NCBI GenBank assembly: GCA_021613335.1
Contig: JAJTWR010000383.1
Coordinates: 330,001-394,000 of the forward strand
DNA from: Whitmania pigra
Lineage: Eukaryota; Annelida; Clitellata; Hirudinida; Haemopidae
Reading direction: 5' to 3'
Length of the DNA: 64,000 bases
Made by a program: the position numbers and the translations under genes. This document shows positions 10,771-23,433 of the stretch, one piece after another. Positions within the stretch are counted from its first letter, which is position 1; each line of letters begins with the position of its first letter. The notes under the pieces are model-generated. The model did not search any database. It was given only the letters and a program-made list of their open reading frames with translations, and was not told the origin of the DNA.

Positions 10771-13700
10771 GTAATATTAATATTAATATTAATGGTAAAT
10801 GTGAACTTGCAATTACTCCACCTACATTTATAGTGAATGTTTTTCTTGATTGTCTTTTAATGAGCGTCAAACATTTACATGCATCCATAACTGTTCATAA
10901 TCATTTCTTAATTGCGTCTCAATAAATTCCCATAATTGTTTGAATGTCACGCTATTCATAGATTATCCATAAATTAATAATAATAATAATAATAGTTATA
11001 ATATATTCATGTTAGATGATTATAATTATAATTATTATTTATATATTATATAATATCAGTGTATGTGATTAATTAATAATTGATTCATAGTATAATAATA
11101 TAATATTTATTATTGTATTTATTTTATTTATTATTATATTTAATATTATTTTTATTAGTATTGTTATTATAAAATTAGTTACAGATGGGAAGTGTTTATA
11201 GATCAATGATCGACATTTAAGACTTGGAAAAAATATTCGACTCAAAAAAAAAAAAATAAGTTGGCTCACCATTAACCCTGTTGACATAGTAACAATAATA
11301 ACGACTATGAAATAGTTAATTATTTGTACGAAATTATTTAAATTGATTAAAATTTATTTTACAATGAAATCCTTTTGTTCAAAGCGAATAAAATTGTCAA
11401 AACACGTCAATTCTACAGTTTAGTTGACCTTGGTTGCTTAATATTCATCATCATCCACAATTTGCAATCGATTTGAAGAACATTTATTTGGAAACAACCT
11501 CAATAAATGTATCAAAAGTATTTAAAATTATTCAGTTAATCGAATAAATTAATATGCATTTTCAGTTGCATTTCATCTGGGTTATGTTAAATCAATTTTG
11601 TAACAGTTTACCAAAATCATTAAAAAAGTACAAAATTAGTATCGAGCCATTTAAACCGCGATTCAAAATTATTCAAGATATCTTATTCAGGAATTGGAAT
11701 GCACATGAAATTACAAAATTATTTCCTAAAAAAATTACTTTTCTCTCTGCAATTAAAGTGCCCTACTGAGTAATTGGGTCCAACCCTAGAATCGCGCAAA
11801 CGATCCAATCATTAATTGAGGGATTCATTAAGTGTTCCCTCTTATACTTGACGAGGTGTAATTTGCCTCAACAAATGTCGTAAGGTTGGAAAATGGTGAC
11901 GCCCAGGTTAAAAGGTTAAAATAAACAAGTCACTTAAGAACGCCTTATGTAAGTCGCGACCTTGAATGTGCGGTTCAGAGGTTAAGAACCCTTATGCGGG
12001 TTTATATGTTAACACCGTTTACGTAATTATAAAATTGGTCTAGTTTAGTACAGTATAACATCATTCCAAATTAGAAAATTGCGTAACTAACAAATATTAT
12101 ATTAATAATATTTTATATATTACATTAAATAATGATTATAATTATGATTATATTAATTATTATAATCAACATAATTATTAATTCACAACTTCAGCACGAC
12201 CAAATATGAACTTTGAACCAACATCAAGAAATCATTCGATTCCACAATGAAGTCTCTTTTAGATTCTTCGGTCGGGCGAACACAGCAATGATTCCAATCA
12301 ATCTTTTTCGAATATAAACCTAACCTGCTGCATTTAGACCATGCCTTGCAAAAAAAACTCCATTTGCAAGTAGTTGAAAGTTTTACATGCTTACTGTGTG
12401 GAGCAAAGCATAAACAATTTTTGTTGTGCTTTTGTTTCTTATGTTCTTATTAAACTTTTATGTTAAAAAAATATAATAAAAAATTGAAGTGCACTTTTGA
12501 ATTCATAATATTTTTACTTTTTAAAAAAATGTCAGAATTTAGGGTGGGATAAGCTTGGAATTCTACAGCGTGGGAGTTGTTCTTGCACTGTAGACACTGT
12601 AAACTTTTAGACATCTTCAAACGAATTGTACTTTTTCTTATTCGCTCAAGCATCGTTAAAGATAAACAAGAATTAAACAGGTTTTTGAAAAGAGTATGGG
12701 AATGTGTAAAATAAAAATAGTAATAATATAAGAGGACGAAGAATTGATGTGGACCAATGCTGGAAATGATGTGGCTGGAAATTAAGCGCTTAACATCAAA
12801 AGCAGCCAAAAGTAAACAATGTTGGCATGTGAGCTCTTGAGAGTCGTCATCATCCTGTCCAACGTCCTGCAAAACGCTCAGAGAAAGGCGATTCGATTAA
12901 AGATTAAAACAAAAATTACTTCATTTTATCTCTAAAGCTTCTTTAATCTAAACCACACAATGTCTTACTTTTAGGGCTCATCTGTTGCCAAATCCACAAT
13001 TTAGCAAACTAATTTTTAATGTTTTTTTCGACTCAAGCAAAAAAAAAAAGAACATCTCTTAAGTAAGTCATGTTTGCATAGTCAATTGCATTGCAGTAAA
13101 CAGAAGATAAACAAAGAATAAACAGCAACTGCCTTCAAACGTACATTTTTTGGGGAGTTTGGGGATCTTATGAAGTAAAATGGAGTTCAAATGAATTCCT
13201 TGAATTCTCAGAAACACTTTGTTGTACCTTTTTTTCACAAGAAAACATTAAACATAAATAAACTTACCTTTTCAGTCCATCAAGAATTGTGCCCATAATT
13301 AAGTTGAGTTTTTTATTCTGAAAATTTTTTTCTGTTTTTTTTTTTCGAATCGAAGAAGCCACCGGCTGCTGGTGATAAAAGTGTAGATTTACTGACTCAA
13401 CAATGACGACACTTGTCTGTAAATTTACTCAGAGGTGATCTTTTTAAACTGCTAGATTTTTTTTCAATTTGACTGCACCAATTAGTTAAATACTTTTTGA
13501 GGCATAAAATCAGCTCATTTCAAAGTCCTCCATTGAGATATTCAGATAATCTGGATAATTTTTTTTCCATTCCTTCTCCAGACAACGCATTCCTTTTTTT
13601 GCGTTTGGTTCGCCTCGTTGGTCATTCAAGGATGTCGCTTCAATGTGCATTTTTGGTTCCTAATATTGGACCGTGAATATTTCACCCAAGGGTATTGATT

Positions 13701-14654
13701 TGAGATTAAACGGCTGATAAATAAATAAATAAATAGTTTATTGTTCAATACTTTAATAATATTTTTACTAACATTTATAATAGACTGAATAGAATGATAA
13801 TATCTAAATCACCGTTTGCATACTAAACATATTCCTTTAAGCCATGAATAAAAATATACCAAAAAATACATAATAAATAACAAAGAAATGTTTAATCCAA
13901 GAAAGCCTCATGATCCAGTCAGACATCCAGCATTGATTCAAAATAAGAACATAAAAAAATAAAAGTTATTGAGGAGATTTACCTCAAGGATAAATGGATG
14001 GATCGGGTCTGATTATTAAGTCATTATCTGATTCAATAATACAAATTATCTGTTACATTATTTCAGAAGTGATAATAAGAATAAATATTAATAATAATAT
14101 TTAATTTGACCTTAATCAAAGTAACAATCAGTAATATTGCTGTAACAATGGACAAATTACCATTAATGCGCCTTTCATTTTTTGGATATTGAGGATCTCC
14201 TGTACGAGCATCCTAGTTTTTGTTAGCATTACAAAAGCAAGCAATGTTTAGAGTAATTAATAATTACTAATTATCCTGACGTCAAACGTCTCCATGTTGA
14301 CATAACAAGATATTTGTAACTTTATTACACTAAATAAATTATTCACAAATGAATAAATAATTACTTTCGTCGATTACGCTTAAAGAAAAGATAAGTTGTT
14401 ACTTTTTTCTATCATTATTTATGAACACAACAACGATAATACTAATAATAAAAGTAAAGGTAGCAATAACCATATATAATGTAATAATACCATTAATAAA
14501 AAGCAATTATTTAAGAACAATTACTACTGCCATGATTATGGGGGACTTGTTTCACATCAAATTCAGACTCTTCGGCCTACAAAATGAGGTGATACGATAA
14601 TTGATGCAGCTTTGATTAGATTCTGAAATAGCTGCAGATCCACAGCTACATAAT
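10771..14654. other. Intergenic, no convincing gene
   Basis: AT-rich DNA. An open frame at 12450-12872 (-) contains two CxxC pairs and one at 11554-11769 (+) carries a NSLPKSLK segment faintly like a LINE C terminus. Neither has enough support to call. TAAA repeats near 13722-13735 may be an old retroelement tail. Confidence 0.4.
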
Positions 14655-14957
<303 letters not shown>

Positions 14958-16485
14958 TATAATGGTAAATTATAATTAATTTAATATTTAATAATTAATG
15001 ACATGTTATGTTAGTAAGCTTAATAAATATTCTGTCATACATTTTATTGACATTACAACAGTACATAAACATATGATGCTAACAAAACTCCGCAAAACAC
15101 AACCATTTCATAAATGCTTGACTTACAATATCATATTAATATTATAATTAAGAAGTGCAATTGTGCAAATCAGCATGTATGGAGTAATTTAGGATGCCCT
15201 GGAGGAATGGTATAACTGGTATAATCTGATCAACTACAACTCATACAAGGGTCCAAAAAACCAAATATACAAATATTTTATTGCCAACGATAACAGGTAC
15301 TTTTAACATAATTTTATACAACAAATTATATTTTTGTTAAAATAATCGATTAATTATTGATGACAAAGAATTATTCTAAAGGATCATTATTTTCAACTCT
15401 AAGAAACAGCTTTTCTTTTAAATATGATAATGATGATGATGATGACGATTATGATTTTAATAATATCCGTATTTTATTTAACTCCAACCCTCTCTTAAAA
15501 TTAAAAATAATTCAGGTTAAACCTAGTAATTTAATAAATTAACAAACAATTAAATAAAAATTAATTATTTAATGAAGAGATGATTCTTGTGCAACGAATC
15601 AAACACGTAACCGATGGTAATAAGTAATAAATAATAACAAAAATATTATTAAAATAATTACAGTAGTAAATATCGTTGAGGTTTTCCTGGAATTTATTTA
15701 ATTTAATATTTTCAACAATTTTTAAAGAACAATCAGTGACGCAAATTTGTAAGCAACTATGAAAACAAAGAATATTTGTAAGCAATTATGAAAACAAAGA
15801 ATAAAAAACAGAATCTAATTTATTCTAGCAAATTGTGAATTCAGATTACAATTTTTGACGGCCCCTTCTTAAGGATTTGGTTTAAATACTTGTAATAATT
15901 ACATTTAGCCTTTTATTGAAATTTTAAATATTCATTTATTCGCATAACATTTTGTGTGGTCTCGAATCATATTTAGTGACTGTAAATGTACAAACTATTA
16001 TTAGACCTTGTAAACTTTCAATGAACTTTGCTGAATATTTTATTTACTTTAAATAATAATTAAGAACAATAAAACTTAAATGGAAGCAGTTTTGAAACGA
16101 ATTGAGCTTTTCAGACTCAGACAAAGGAAGGCCGCATAATGGCGTCCCATTGTAAAATGAAATCGCAAAACGTTTTAGATTTCAGAATGTTACAATATTA
16201 AGCATTTTAGATGCATTTTTGTTTCATGTGTTTAAAATTATTCATGTATTTATTTCTTTCGAATTTTATTACATTTTTTCATTTTCACAAGACTCTTGGC
16301 CATACCTTCAGGCTGAGATTATACATGTGCAAAATCGATGTTAGGAAATTCTCTTTGATTAATTGTGCTGTACAAATCTGCAAAATGTTCCCAAAGGGGT
16401 AACATCGTTCGGTACTTTTTCACGTTTAAAAATGTTTAGTTGCGCCTGGTTACATCTCTGGTTCTTAATTGACTGAATCTCAATG
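14958..16485. other. Intergenic, no gene seen
   Basis: AT-rich DNA with stops in all frames. The short open frames at 15357-15542 and 16211-16402 look random. Confidence 0.5.
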
Positions 16486-16597
16486 AATTTCATTTCATGA
16501 CTTACTCTGCAATTTCATTTCATGACTTACTCTGCAATTTCATTTCATGACTTGTTCTGCAATTTCATTTCATGATTTGTTCTGCAATTTCATTTCA
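16486..16597. repeat. 25-bp tandem repeat, 4.5 copies
   Basis: The unit AATTTCATTTCATGACTTAC+TCTGC starts at 16486, 16511, 16536 and 16561, with a partial copy at 16586. Copies 1 and 2 are identical; copies 3 and 4 change ACTTAC to ACTTGT and then ATTTGT. Confidence 0.9.
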
Positions 16598-17775
16598 ATT
16601 ATCTCAGTTTGTGCGTGTCTTTGCTTTCCTGTTTTAGTGAAAAGTTCATTGAATTGGACACGTTACAGACCCTTGAGATAGATTTTGGAAACAAATAAAT
16701 AGATTGATTTGCACTTCCAACAATTAATTTTAAAAATGCTTACTAAACAGCTATTCCAACTTTTAATATGTTTCTAGAACCAATGCCTCAAGTATTATAA
16801 ATTTTTTTTTATTGAACAGGATTTATTGTCTTAGTTATTAAATGATGTGTAAGATATGTTCGTCGTAAATTTGAATAAAGATTTTAAAGTGTAATTTAAG
16901 AAATTCTCTTGATTTATTTTCCATTCATCTTCAATTTTAAGATAAATTTCAAAAGTTTTAATTTTGTGTCTCCTTCTTATTCAATAAGCATCATTTAATC
17001 ATCTCTCTTTTTATCATCATTTCTGCCCTACATCGACAGACTGTGATGGTTATGATGATGAGACAAAGAAGATATTCTAAATGAGTGTAACAGATCAAGT
17101 ATTGGAGTTGTTGCTGATGGATTTCCAAAATATTTTGGAGTATGAAATGATGATGATGATGATGACGACGACGATAATGATTAAGATTATTGTTAAATTA
17201 ATAAGATTATCGGACTTAGGCTTAGATTTGGAATTTAAGAAAAAAAAGCATGCTTTGATAAAAAAATTCTTTATCCGTTTTCAAAGAAAATTTTTAGTCG
17301 AATTAATTAAATTTTATTTAATTCAAAATCATTTTAAAATTGATGTAATAGAAATATTTAAAATCTGAAAAGATATTTTTAGGTAAAAGAATCCAGATGC
17401 AAAATAGAATAAATAAACTGAACAGAAGAACTTAAACCGAACAAAGACGTTTCTGCAAAGAAATTCCATTGCCACCGCCAGTTTCTTGTTTATAATATTA
17501 ATAATTCTACATTAAAATTATATGGTAATATTAATAATTCTATATTAAAATAACTAAATAATAAGCTAACGTACCAATATAAAATATCAATTTTAACAAT
17601 AATAACAAGCATAGTTAAAACAATATTAATAATTTAGGATATAGTTGTGATTGTTGTAATACTTTTTATTAATGCATCGCTAATATCATTTGGTCGTGCA
17701 ACAATAGCAACGACACTCTAATTGATTGATATTTGAAATTGAACAATTTGAAACTGATTTTCAAACGCACCTTAA
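16598..17775. other. Intergenic, no gene seen
   Basis: AT-rich with a small GAT microsatellite near 17146-17180. An open frame across that repeat (17081-17368) is poly-Met/Thr followed by Lys/Ile/Leu-rich sequence and is not called. Confidence 0.5.
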
Positions 17776-18115
17776 AAGACGAATGTTATTCAAGAAGCAG
17801 GAAATGCCAGTAGAAGCGGCACAAATAAACCGCTCAAAGAACTCAACGACAACAACTTCAACAGCAACAACGACAATAATAACTTGTTCCCAGTGACCGA
17901 CTTCGATTCTCAGAGAATCACCTACTTCCGAACTCTTCTGTGAAATGTGGCAAATGTGAAAAAGCTAAGAGCAAAAGAGATGCTGATGGGAGAGAAAGAA
18001 TCTGATGAGAGAACGATGCAGGCTGAGTGAGGGAATGCCTGACAATTGCCTGAGGGGTTTGGTTGAACATGCACGGAGATTAAAAGCTCAGGTTAACAAA
18101 GTTGTCAGGATTAAG
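17776..18115 (+). other. GC-elevated patch, possible orphan exon(s)
   Basis: Unlike its surroundings this patch has codon-like composition. One open stretch (17776-17943) is Asn-rich and ends LFPVTDFDSQRITYFRTLL then TGA. Another, in a different frame, ends VEHARRLKAQVNKVVRIK at 18115, directly before a strong donor GTAAGA. I find no clear acceptors or partner exons within the window and do not recognise either peptide, so this is only a candidate. Confidence 0.2.
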
Positions 18116-18569
18116 GTAAGAGTAGGTTGGGTTGGGTTAGAATAAGTTTGGCTTGATTAAATAAAATACATATCAGTAATCATTTAATAATAACAACGAC
18201 GACAACAACAACAACAATAAATAATTAATAATTAATAATAACAGAAATCGTCTTACTTAGTATTGAAAATTCATTCTATTGCATTATTAAAATTTGTAAG
18301 TAATCTTCGGTTTGATCGAGTAAGACTCGCTTTGGCGCGGCATCGTTAGGAGTTGAATTCCCAACCTTTCTATAACTTATCATTAACTATAATTATTATT
18401 ATTGTTATTAATGTCATTATTATGCATTATTTGAAAACGCTAGCAACATATTTTAGAATACCTAAGTTATTATTTATTCATATAGTTAAATAATATCTAC
18501 AATTCTTGATAATTTGTTGTTATTTCAAAACAAAAAACAAAAATAACCGCCAAATGCAAAACTTACCAC

Positions 18570-19180
18570 ATCTAGAGCTGGGTTCAAGTAAGTAAGTACT
18601 TAAGTACTTAAGCAAATTTTATACTTATTATTTACTTAAGTAATTTTTGGATGACTTGAAAATTATAAGTAATATTGCCAGATGATTACAATGCGGATTT
18701 TGTTGACATAGTGAGTGATACTATTTCAAAAGTCAGAGCAATTGTCAAGCTGTTCAAAAAGAGCCCCTGAGAAATGACTGCTTGCAAAAGAACTGTGAAA
18801 AGGAATTGGGAAAACACTTTCTCTGCTCTTGGACATCAAAACTAGATGGAACTTATTGCTTAAGATGCTCAAACGATTCTTGGAAGCCAGGACACCCATT
18901 AATAGAGCTCAATATAGGATCAAAATGCTTGACAGAGGATGAGGTTGCAGTTGTGAAAGACATGGCAGAAAGTCTAGAAATAATTGAGGTTGGTGCAACC
19001 GCTCTTTGTAGACGTGACGTCACAATTTCAAAGAGTGAAAAGATTTTTGAGTATATTTTCAAAAGCTGACAGAAGAAACAGAGCTATTTCACAGGAAATG
19101 ACAGAATTGAATCAAGGAGAAATAAAGCGATTTGTGACCTTGTGAGAGATCTAGAGGCTCCAGACAATTGTGAGCATGTG
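18570..19180 (+). pseudogene. hAT transposase relic
   Basis: Near 18575-18620 the sequence has the GTAAGTACTTAAGTACTT words common at ends of one hAT group. Reading + with several frame changes, the translation follows a hAT transposase middle region: IVSDTISKVRAIVKLFKKSP, then DIKTRWNLLLKMLKRFLEAR, then an ALCRRDVTISKSEKIFEYI segment. Frameshifts and stops make it inactive. No second end or target duplication was found. Confidence 0.7.
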
Positions 19181-21520
19181 GTCGAGTTTTCACTCTTAAG
19201 TCATCGTCATCGTCATCGTCATCGTCAACATCATTGCCATCGCTACTGTTGTAATCGATGATAACACCAGGATTTGTATTTGTAGCAAAAGTGAGAGACA
19301 AAATTTAAAGGCTTAATAATCATCCTAATGAATTGTGATCAGTTATAACATGACATAACATAACATTTATTTATAGTGGTTTAAGGAGACTAATAAACCA
19401 CTCCTACTTTTTTTTTTATTCAATATCCAAATTTTTATATTCTTAGTTTAAATACTTCTACCTAATCTACCGAGTTATGTTAATGATTAGGTGAAGGTGA
19501 TATTAAATCATGCGAATAACATTGATATATTCCATCTTTCCATGACGATAACAAAATTTAAAAAAAATCCTCAATCGATTACCTTAGATAATGAGAAATC
19601 CCCCGCGACGAATCAGCAAATTCTATGCAAAAAATGATAGAATAAAAATACATAAATCAAATTTACTACAAAAATGTTATAAAATTAATATTTAAAAAAA
19701 TCGGTATATTGTATTTAAAAGGAACAATTTGTTCTTCGCGGGAAAAAGTCTTTTCCATGTCAAATCAGACGTTTCCGATAGCTTCCAGTCTCTCTTGGCA
19801 GACTTATAAAAATAAAATCTTTAGAATTTCGATATTTACGTAACATGTAAACTTAAAAATTTACACTTAAATATTTAGATTAGTTTGTGCGCATTCTATG
19901 CTGTCTTTAATTGTCGTTCAACATCGTGATAAGATTTTGCTGCTCGAATTTCGGTGTTTGTGGGGAGATTCGTCGTCGTATTTCTGCGTTGGTGTACGTT
20001 TAAAATATCCTTTTCACTTATATTTGATTTGATGAGAATTTTTATTAAATAATCATTATATTAATTAAAATACATTGTGATATTGAATTGCAATTGGGAC
20101 ATAAACTTTATAGGATTGGATTTTTGGACAGTTTGTCTATATTTTAGCTAATGATTTCCAAGTTGTTTGCATAATGCATCAGCACTTAGCAATGATTACA
20201 TTGTAATATTTGCAGGATAACATATGGGCGCCAGATGTTTTGAATTAATCGTAAAATTATTCTTAAATGACACCACTGAATTATTAATAATCTTGATCAT
20301 TAAATGTTAGTTTGGATTATTAATACAGAAACGGTAATGTGATCGCACGCGGATCAACAATTTCTATTTGAGGTGAGACAAATTGATTTTACATCTTAAT
20401 ATCCATTGTGAATTCACTTACCAGTCATTTGAAATCAATCCTTTATGATTCATTTTGGAAAATGTGAGTATATTTGAGATCAATTTTGAAAGTTTTTGAA
20501 CAATTTCAAAATTTTCTGAGTCATCAAGAATCAAAAAGTTTGATGTGCATTTGAAAATTATGTTCTCAATGTCCTTTAAGCTGATCTTTGACTTTATTTG
20601 AGTTGAAATAAAAGGTTTTTTTAATTTGAGTTGTTTCAGTTAAGTTTATATTTTTAAGCACAATCATTATATAATGTTAACATTATCAACAATAATATCT
20701 ACAGTTATTTTTAAGACGATTAGCATTTGAATATTTATAATCTGGATGTTGTTTGTTGACATTTTCACTTTCTTCTGACCTTTAAATGTCGACATTCACG
20801 TTCTTAAGAAGATCATACTGCTGAGGATATTTTCAGAGATTTGAGGTTGTATTTTAAGAGGCTTCTTAACAGAAAATATAACTCTTGTTTAAAAAAAGTA
20901 TATTATCATTTGGTTTATTATCATTTGTTTGGAATTCTTTGGTTTGTGGCTGATTTATCCAACTTGCAAATGAAATAAACAGGATGTTTAGCAGGGAAAC
21001 CCAACAGAAATAAAACTTACACACATATGTGAAATTTCTTAATTTTAAATTAGTTGAGAAAAAGCACAAACCTACTTGTTAATTAAGTCAAATACATTTT
21101 TATTTCAAATACTCTTGACACATTATTCAATAATTTTTCATTTTTTTACTTGCAGTACCATGCTTGGTCTGAATTTTTGACAAACGCCATTTCACAGCTG
21201 CAATTTCATTGCTCAGCTTATTAATCAAAAGTTTCGACACACAGCCAACACTGTTAACGACGTCGACCATAGTTCAATGGATGTGAGGACTTCTTTTATT
21301 TCAATGCATTTCTCTTTAAATTGCTTTGTGATTGATTGTTTCTGTTTTTAGAATCACTTTTAAATCTCTAATCTTGTTTGCTGTTGTTGTTGTTCGTGTG
21401 TTGTGATGATTTTTTACAATTCCTTATCCAATGCTGATAACGTTGAAAACTTATGGGGACCTTGTTGTTCGTTATCGTTGTTATTGTTGTTGTGTTTTTT
21501 TAGGGCTATTATTATGAGGA
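19181..21520. other. Intergenic, no gene seen
   Basis: Contains a short CGTCAT repeat (19201-19228) and a small hairpin GTGGTTTA...TAAACCAC near 19376-19402. No coding segment seen. Confidence 0.5.
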
Positions 21521-21566
21521 TGATTATTATTATTATATTATTATTAATTATTATTATATTATTATA

Positions 21567-21619
<53 letters not shown>

Positions 21620-21749
21620 TATTATTATTTTAGATATTATTTTAGGTTATTGTTATTGTTATTAGGTTGTTATTATTTATTAGGATGAGTATTATTATAT
21701 TATTATATTATTATTATTATTATTATTATGATTATTATTATTATTATTA

Positions 21750-21786
<37 letters not shown>

Positions 21787-21850
21787 TGTTATTATTATTA
21801 TTATAATCGTTATTGTTATTATTATTGTTGTAGTTATTATTATTATAACG
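21521..21850. repeat. (ATT)n microsatellite
   Basis: About 330 bp of ATT/TTA triplets with TTG and TAG interruptions. The Tyr/Leu- and Asn-rich frames on both strands are repeat artefacts. Confidence 0.9.
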
Positions 21851-22122
21851 TGGTAAAAATTTAAGTTTATATTTAATAGTCATCTCATTAATTTTTCATT
21901 AATTTGGACTCACGTTCAGTTTCTCTTTCCGAGTAGTCGTTAATAACATTGCAGCTCGACATAATCAGTCTAGAGTGATTGCGCCTGGAAGCTCAGATAT
22001 CCATTTGCATCCAAAAGCATCTCAAATACCTTAAAACATTTAACTTTTTTAGTTAAGCAATTCAGCTCCATTAACTGAATATATTACACTTTGCGGCCTC
22101 CGGATTTTTTCATTATTATTAT

Positions 22123-22135
22123 TGCTGTTGCATTA

Positions 22136-22197
<62 letters not shown>

Positions 22198-22212
22198 TAT
22201 TATTATATTATT

Positions 22213-22246
<34 letters not shown>

Positions 22247-22274
22247 GTATATTCTTATTATTATTATTATGATT

Positions 22275-22313
<39 letters not shown>

Positions 22314-22511
22314 TATTATTATATTATTTTATTATTATTATATTATATTATTATTATTAGTCTTATTATTATTCTTATTATTATATTATTATATTCTTAT
22401 TATTAAGTCTTATTATTATTATTATTCGTCTTATTATTATTCTGATTATTATTCTTATTCTTATTATTAGTATTATTAGTCTTATTCTTATTCTTATTAT
22501 TATTATTATTC

Positions 22512-22545
<34 letters not shown>

Positions 22546-23087
22546 TCTTATTCTTATGATTATTATTATTATTATTATTATTCTTATTCTTATTATTATT
22601 ATTATTATTCTTATTCTTCTTATTATTATTATTATTATTCTTCTTATTATTATTATTCTTATTCTGTATTATTCTTTTATTGATTATTATTATTATTCTA
22701 TTATTCTTATTATTATTATTCTTATTATTACTTCTTCTTCTTCTTATTCTTATTCTTAGTCTTCTTCTTCTTATTCTTCTTTCTTCTTCTTCTTCTTCCT
22801 TCTTATTCTATCTTCTTCTTCTTCGTCTTCTTCTTCTTCTTATTCTTCTTCTTCTTTCTTCTTATTCTTCTTCTTATTCTGTCTTCTTCTTCTTCTTCCT
22901 TTATTCTGCTTCTTATTCTTCTTCTTCTTCTTCTTATTCTTCTTCTTCTTCTTCTTATTCTTATTCTTATCTGTTTTCTTATTGTTTACTGTTCTGCTTG
23001 TTTCTTCGTATTGTGGTTCTTCTAATTCTTATTCTTCTCCTTCGTTGTTGTTGTGTGCTATTGTTATTGTTATTGTTATTCTTATGC
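22123..23087. repeat. (ATT)n grading into (TTC/TTA)n polypyrimidine tract
   Basis: Nearly 1 kb of triplet repeat. The left two thirds are ATT with scattered TTC. From about 22730 to 22970 it becomes mainly TTC/TTA on the + strand, and it ends in TTG/TTA triplets. It sits about 350 bp upstream of the start codon of transporter gene 1. Long Ser/Leu frames through it are artefacts. Confidence 0.95.
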
Positions 23088-23209
23088 TTACGTTGCTATT
23101 CTCTGTCATGTAATAATTGCCCTCCGGTTCGATTTTGTACGACGCCAGCAACTCTTAAATTGCATTTAAAGGTCCGTTGTTGTTCCGATACAGATTTGAT
23201 GTCTTTACT

Positions 23210-23217
23210 TATAAAAG
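23210..23217 (+). promoter_or_regulatory. Candidate TATA box of SLC22-like gene 1
   Basis: TATAAAAG lies 217 bp upstream of the gene 1 ATG in a stretch less AT-simple than its surroundings. If used, transcription would start near 23240. The conserved TTAAAAGTC block of the other array members is not seen here. Confidence 0.3.
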
Positions 23218-23433
23218 ATTGATTTGTTGTGAAACTCACTAGACGCAGCAGATAGGGAACGATGTTCCTAATTGCCTTAGAAAAGCCTCGTCATATCTGC
23301 AATTATACTTAATAATAATAATTATTATTATTATACATTTATTATTATTACTATATTACTATTATCTCTTAGGTTATCATGAGATTCTAGTTGAACGTTT
23401 CGAGATTTTAAGATAATTTTTCATGCTTCCTCA

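Noticed and set aside
11554..11769. 71-codon frame with NSLPKSLK
   Set aside because: Faintly like a LINE C terminus, but too short and lacking other LINE features to call.
12450..12872. 140-codon minus-strand open frame with CxxC pairs
   Set aside because: Contains a poly-Tyr/Phe stretch from AT-rich DNA and only a faint resemblance to zinc-binding proteins; no splice partner found.
19376..19402. Hairpin GTGGTTTA...TAAACCAC
   Set aside because: An 8-bp stem is expected by chance at this scale in AT-rich DNA and it lies beside no gene.
22556..23222. Two overlapping Ser/Leu/Ile/Tyr-rich open frames
   Set aside because: They run through the ATT/TTC repeat. No domain or start context; repeat artefact.
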